Source: DASQPA01 sp963757335
Lineage (GTDB): Bacteria > Acidobacteriota > Thermoanaerobaculia > Multivoradales > UBA5704
NCBI GenBank assembly: GCA_963757335.1
Contig: CAVWRJ010000024.1
Location: 723,923-787,922 of the forward strand
Length of the DNA: 64,000 bases
Reading direction: 5' to 3'
The notes beneath the pieces were generated by a model, which did no database searches, was not told the origin of the DNA, and saw nothing but the letters and a program-made list of their open reading frames with translations. Shown piece after piece: positions 62,146-64,000 of the stretch. Position 1 is the first letter of the stretch, and the number at the start of each line of letters is the position of its first letter. Both the position numbers and the translations under genes were made by a program.

Positions 62146-62325
62146 TATTCCGGGACCTGCCGCCCTCTTCGGGGACATTCGAGACTATTTCGGGACAGAG
62201 TGTCAGATTTGGGGACAGGATAGCCCATTCCGGGACAGAGTTCACTATTCGGGGACGGTATAGCCTATTCCGGGACTGGCTTCGCTGCCGAGGGACGAGG
62301 CACCCTCAAACGGGACCCGCGGGCC
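62146..62325. repeat. nine 20-bp iterons between the two XRE-like genes
   Basis: GGGAC occurs at 62152, 62172, 62192, 62212, 62232, 62252, 62272, 62292 and 62312: nine copies exactly 20 bases apart. The best units read TATTCCGGGACAG or TATTCGGGGACAG, followed by seven variable bases; units eight and nine keep little beyond GGGAC. A period of 20 is not a multiple of three, so this is not coding. It fills the 245-base gap between paralogues A and B. Confidence 0.9.
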
Positions 62326-62330
62326 GACCG

Positions 62331-62705
62331 TCAGCCGCAGGAGCTCTCGCCGCCTTCGGGGGCGGCGTCCAGCTCGCGGCGGACGGCGTCCGCGATGTGG
62401 GTCTGCCAGTCTCCCGCCGCCACAGTCGAGAGAGGCCGTGCGGGATCGATCCACCAGGGGAGCCGCAGCTCCGCGGCCCGGCTCGCCTCCGGCAGCCCAA
62501 TTTCCAGGAAATCGGCAGGCGGCACCCGGAGCAGCCCGGCGAGCGCCAGGAGGTGGCGGACGCGGAGCACCCGTTGGCCCGAGAGGATCAGGTCCCACCC
62601 CCCGGCCCGCACCCCCAGCGCCTCCTCGACCGTCCGCACCGGCAGCCGCGCCGCGCCGACAGCGCGCTTCAGGACCTCGCGGAGGGGGTTGAGCTCTCGG
62701 GACAT
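62331..62705 (-). CDS. XRE-type helix-turn-helix regulator, paralogue B
   Basis: 124 residues, related over its whole length to paralogue A: LREVLKRAVGAARLPVRTVE, EALGVRAGGWDLILSGQRVL, HLLALAGLLRVPPADFLEIG, and a final helix IADAVRRELDAAPEG. The ATG (62705) has no strong ribosome-binding site. Its stop lies six bases before the ninth iteron. Confidence 0.65.
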   Translation of the reverse strand: MSRELNPLREVLKRAVGAARLPVRTVEEALGVRAGGWDLILSGQRVLRVRHLLALAGLLRVPPADFLEIGLPEASRAAELRLPWWIDPARPLSTVAAGDWQTHIADAVRRELDAAPEGGESSCG

Positions 62706-62748
62706 GGCGATGGGGAGTGTATGACGGGGGAGGGGCGGGGGCAACGGG

Positions 62749-62963
62749 ATGCTGTTACCTAAGCTGGCAGCCCGCGCCGAGCTACCGGAAGCGCTCCGGC
62801 GCCTCGTAACATCGATCGATGATCTCCGAAGGCAGGTAGTTGCGCTGGGCCCACGCTCAACGAACCAGTTCCCGCTGTTGAGAAGGTTCTCGAAAGGCTC
62901 GATGACATCCAGAGCAGGGAAAACCTTCCAAGCCGGAGAACTCCGGCAGAGCCGGAGGCTTGA
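62749..62963 (+). CDS. possible small gene, frameshifted, unknown
   Basis: MLLPKLAARAELPEALRRLV, TSIDDLRRQVVALG, then in the next frame LNEPVPAVEKVLERLDDIQS and a stop near 62963. The two helical parts could be one short coiled-coil protein, like those before phage excisionase or integrase genes. Weak. The rest of the gap to the integrase (62964-63209) is AT-richer and shows nothing clear. Confidence 0.25.
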
Positions 62964-63209
62964 AATGGGAGGCCGTACAATCTGACAGACTCTCGCCTCC
63001 CGACCCTGACACTTTGATCCCATTATCGATCGTTCTCAATCTTGGGCGATCGTTTCCGATACCGGCCCGGTAAAGCTCACTCATGCCCGTAGGGGGCCGT
63101 AAAATGACCAGTAAAATGAACAGCGTTTTGACTGTTCAGCAGACCGCCGAGCCAAGACCGGGGGGGGCGCTCGGGGATCTAAGCAATCCAACTTCATTGG
63201 CTGATGGGG

Positions 63210-63865
63210 CTAAACCGCTCTTCTTTTCCCCGGAGACCGACCATCAGCGCCGCGCCCACGCCTTCTGCGCCCGTGCTGCACCAAAGCTTCCTGCTTCTTC
63301 CTCTCGTATTCGTACAAGTTGTAGACGCTACGGAGGCCCTTCTTCTTGTGGTTCAGGAGGGCCTCCCGGATCTCGTCCCTCACGCCCAGCCGAGCTAGAT
63401 GTGTCGAGGCAGTACGCCGCAGGTCATGCAGATTGAACTCGAACCGACGGCGTCGCGAAGCTTCTCTGGGGCCGGGAAGCGTGCGAGGGGCGGAACCACC
63501 ACGGGTGGCCGGGAAGACCAAGGGGCTTGCTTCCGCCAGAGCGCGCCGAGCTTCGAGGATTTCCCGCATGGGCAGCGTCAGGAAGATGCGGTGAGCGAGG
63601 CCGTTCTTCGAACGTTCCTCCGGGATCACCCACCACAGGCCGTCCTCGGAGATTTCCTCCCATCGCAGCCCCAACACCTCCCCCGGACGGCATCCCGTCA
63701 ACAGGATGGTCTTGTAGGCGCCGGCCATCGGATCGGACCCCTGGTCGAGGGTCTGCCATGGACGACGATCTGTTGGTGACGCGGACTCCAAAGCCAGCGA
63801 CATCGCCGTCGAAGATATCCACCTGGGTCTGTCTTCAGGCTCTTGATCTGGCGGTCGGTGAGCAT
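63210..63865 (-). pseudogene. phage-type tyrosine integrase with internal deletion
   Basis: The N-terminus is an arm-binding domain start (MLTDRQIKSLKTDPGG, then in the next frame IFDGDVAGFGVRVTN). The core-binding domain is missing. From about 63755 down, the catalytic domain is complete: Arg in LTGCRPGEVLGLRW, Lys in EERSKNGLAHRIFL, HxxR in HDLRRTASTHLARLG, His in LLNHKKKGLRSVYNLYEY with the Tyr. At least one frameshift plus the deletion make it non-functional. It marks a former prophage or island end; no att site was found. Confidence 0.7.
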
Positions 63866-63933
63866 AGGCGCAGGTTCCTCCGAATCCGGGGATTGCCAGG
63901 CCCCTCTTAGGTGACCCACCGACAGAGACAAGA

Positions 63934-63963
63934 AGCGGCACCATGAGACTTCCTGGTGCCGCT
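63934..63963. other. hairpin upstream of the integrase remnant
   Basis: AGCGGCACCA (63934-63943) and TGGTGCCGCT (63954-63963), perfect 10-bp arms with a 10-base loop. It may be a terminator or a recombination-site arm; no T run follows. Confidence 0.5.
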
Positions 63964-64000
63964 AGGGAGAGAGCAGCCGGCGTTTACTGATAATACCCAT

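Noticed and set aside
62146..62325. Possible CRISPR array or plasmid replication origin
   Set aside because: Only about 11 conserved bases per 20-bp unit with no spacer-length segments, and no cas or rep gene; operator iterons are the simpler reading.
1..64000. tRNA, rRNA or riboswitch genes
   Set aside because: I looked for T-arm consensus, CCA ends and known leader motifs by eye and saw none; a covariance-model scan would settle it.

Overview
The window is GC-rich (roughly 70%) bacterial chromosome and reads like an Acidobacteriota genome, perhaps the Thermoanaerobaculia side. That is an inference from gene content: many diguanylate/EAL and histidine-kinase genes, an RNA polymerase sigma factor coupled to a Ser/Thr kinase gene, Calx-beta esterases, a CHAT protein, a vanadium-haloperoxidase-like gene and an unusual leucine pathway pair. 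No rRNA, tRNA or CRISPR array was found. At least ten otherwise normal genes carry one-base frameshifts, several of them exactly in G or C homopolymers. This looks more like long-read sequencing error than decay, so such genes are annotated across the shift.

Left part (1-24 kb): an AlkZ-like winged-helix protein; a small secreted protein behind a textbook sigma70 promoter; a signalling block (response regulator-PAS-GGDEF-EAL, a hybrid kinase whose receiver has Glu at the phosphorylation position, and a membrane sensor kinase with a NarL-type regulator); YqjF-like and RidA proteins; a leuB/leuA-like pair; xerD followed by a 21-bp-period minisatellite; a GNAT acetyltransferase; a lytic transglycosylase; a PhoU-like/Pit phosphate transport pair; an AI-2E-type exporter; a LmbE-like protein divergent from a DNA methyltransferase; a VapBC toxin-antitoxin pair with its operator; and a secreted amidohydrolase.

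Middle part (24-49 kb): a complete IS21-family element (istA, istB, inverted ends, 5-bp target duplication) splits an SDR/DUF2867-type oxidoreductase gene, which would be restored in frame by exact excision. Beyond it lies a five-gene minus-strand operon (27.9-36.8 kb) that I could not assign to any described system: two related all-beta proteins, a protein with barrel-like strand repeats, a toroid-like protein with a DxDDTA motif as in class II terpene cyclases, and a 1,210-residue protein with a propeller-like N-terminus and a hydrophobic C-terminus. Upstream is an array of CGACAT motifs at 10-bp spacing. A divergent gene encodes a large beta-helix/Ig-like secreted protein with a broken 3' end, then come a sigma factor, a kinase gene lacking its catalytic core, and two tandem secreted esterases.

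Right part (49-64 kb): a gene graveyard (49.8-52.5 kb) with remnants of an S24 peptidase-like gene, of the haloperoxidase gene, of the esterase gene and of a RhuM-like gene, plus a second 21-bp-period minisatellite. It is followed by the intact haloperoxidase-like gene, a secreted FVVAW-repeat protein, a FetAB-like ABC exporter, a CsgG-like lipoprotein/secretin-type gene, a CHAT-domain protease-like protein, and a duplicated segment containing two paralogous 124-residue XRE-type regulators separated by nine 20-bp repeats. The window ends in a deletion-bearing phage-type integrase gene.
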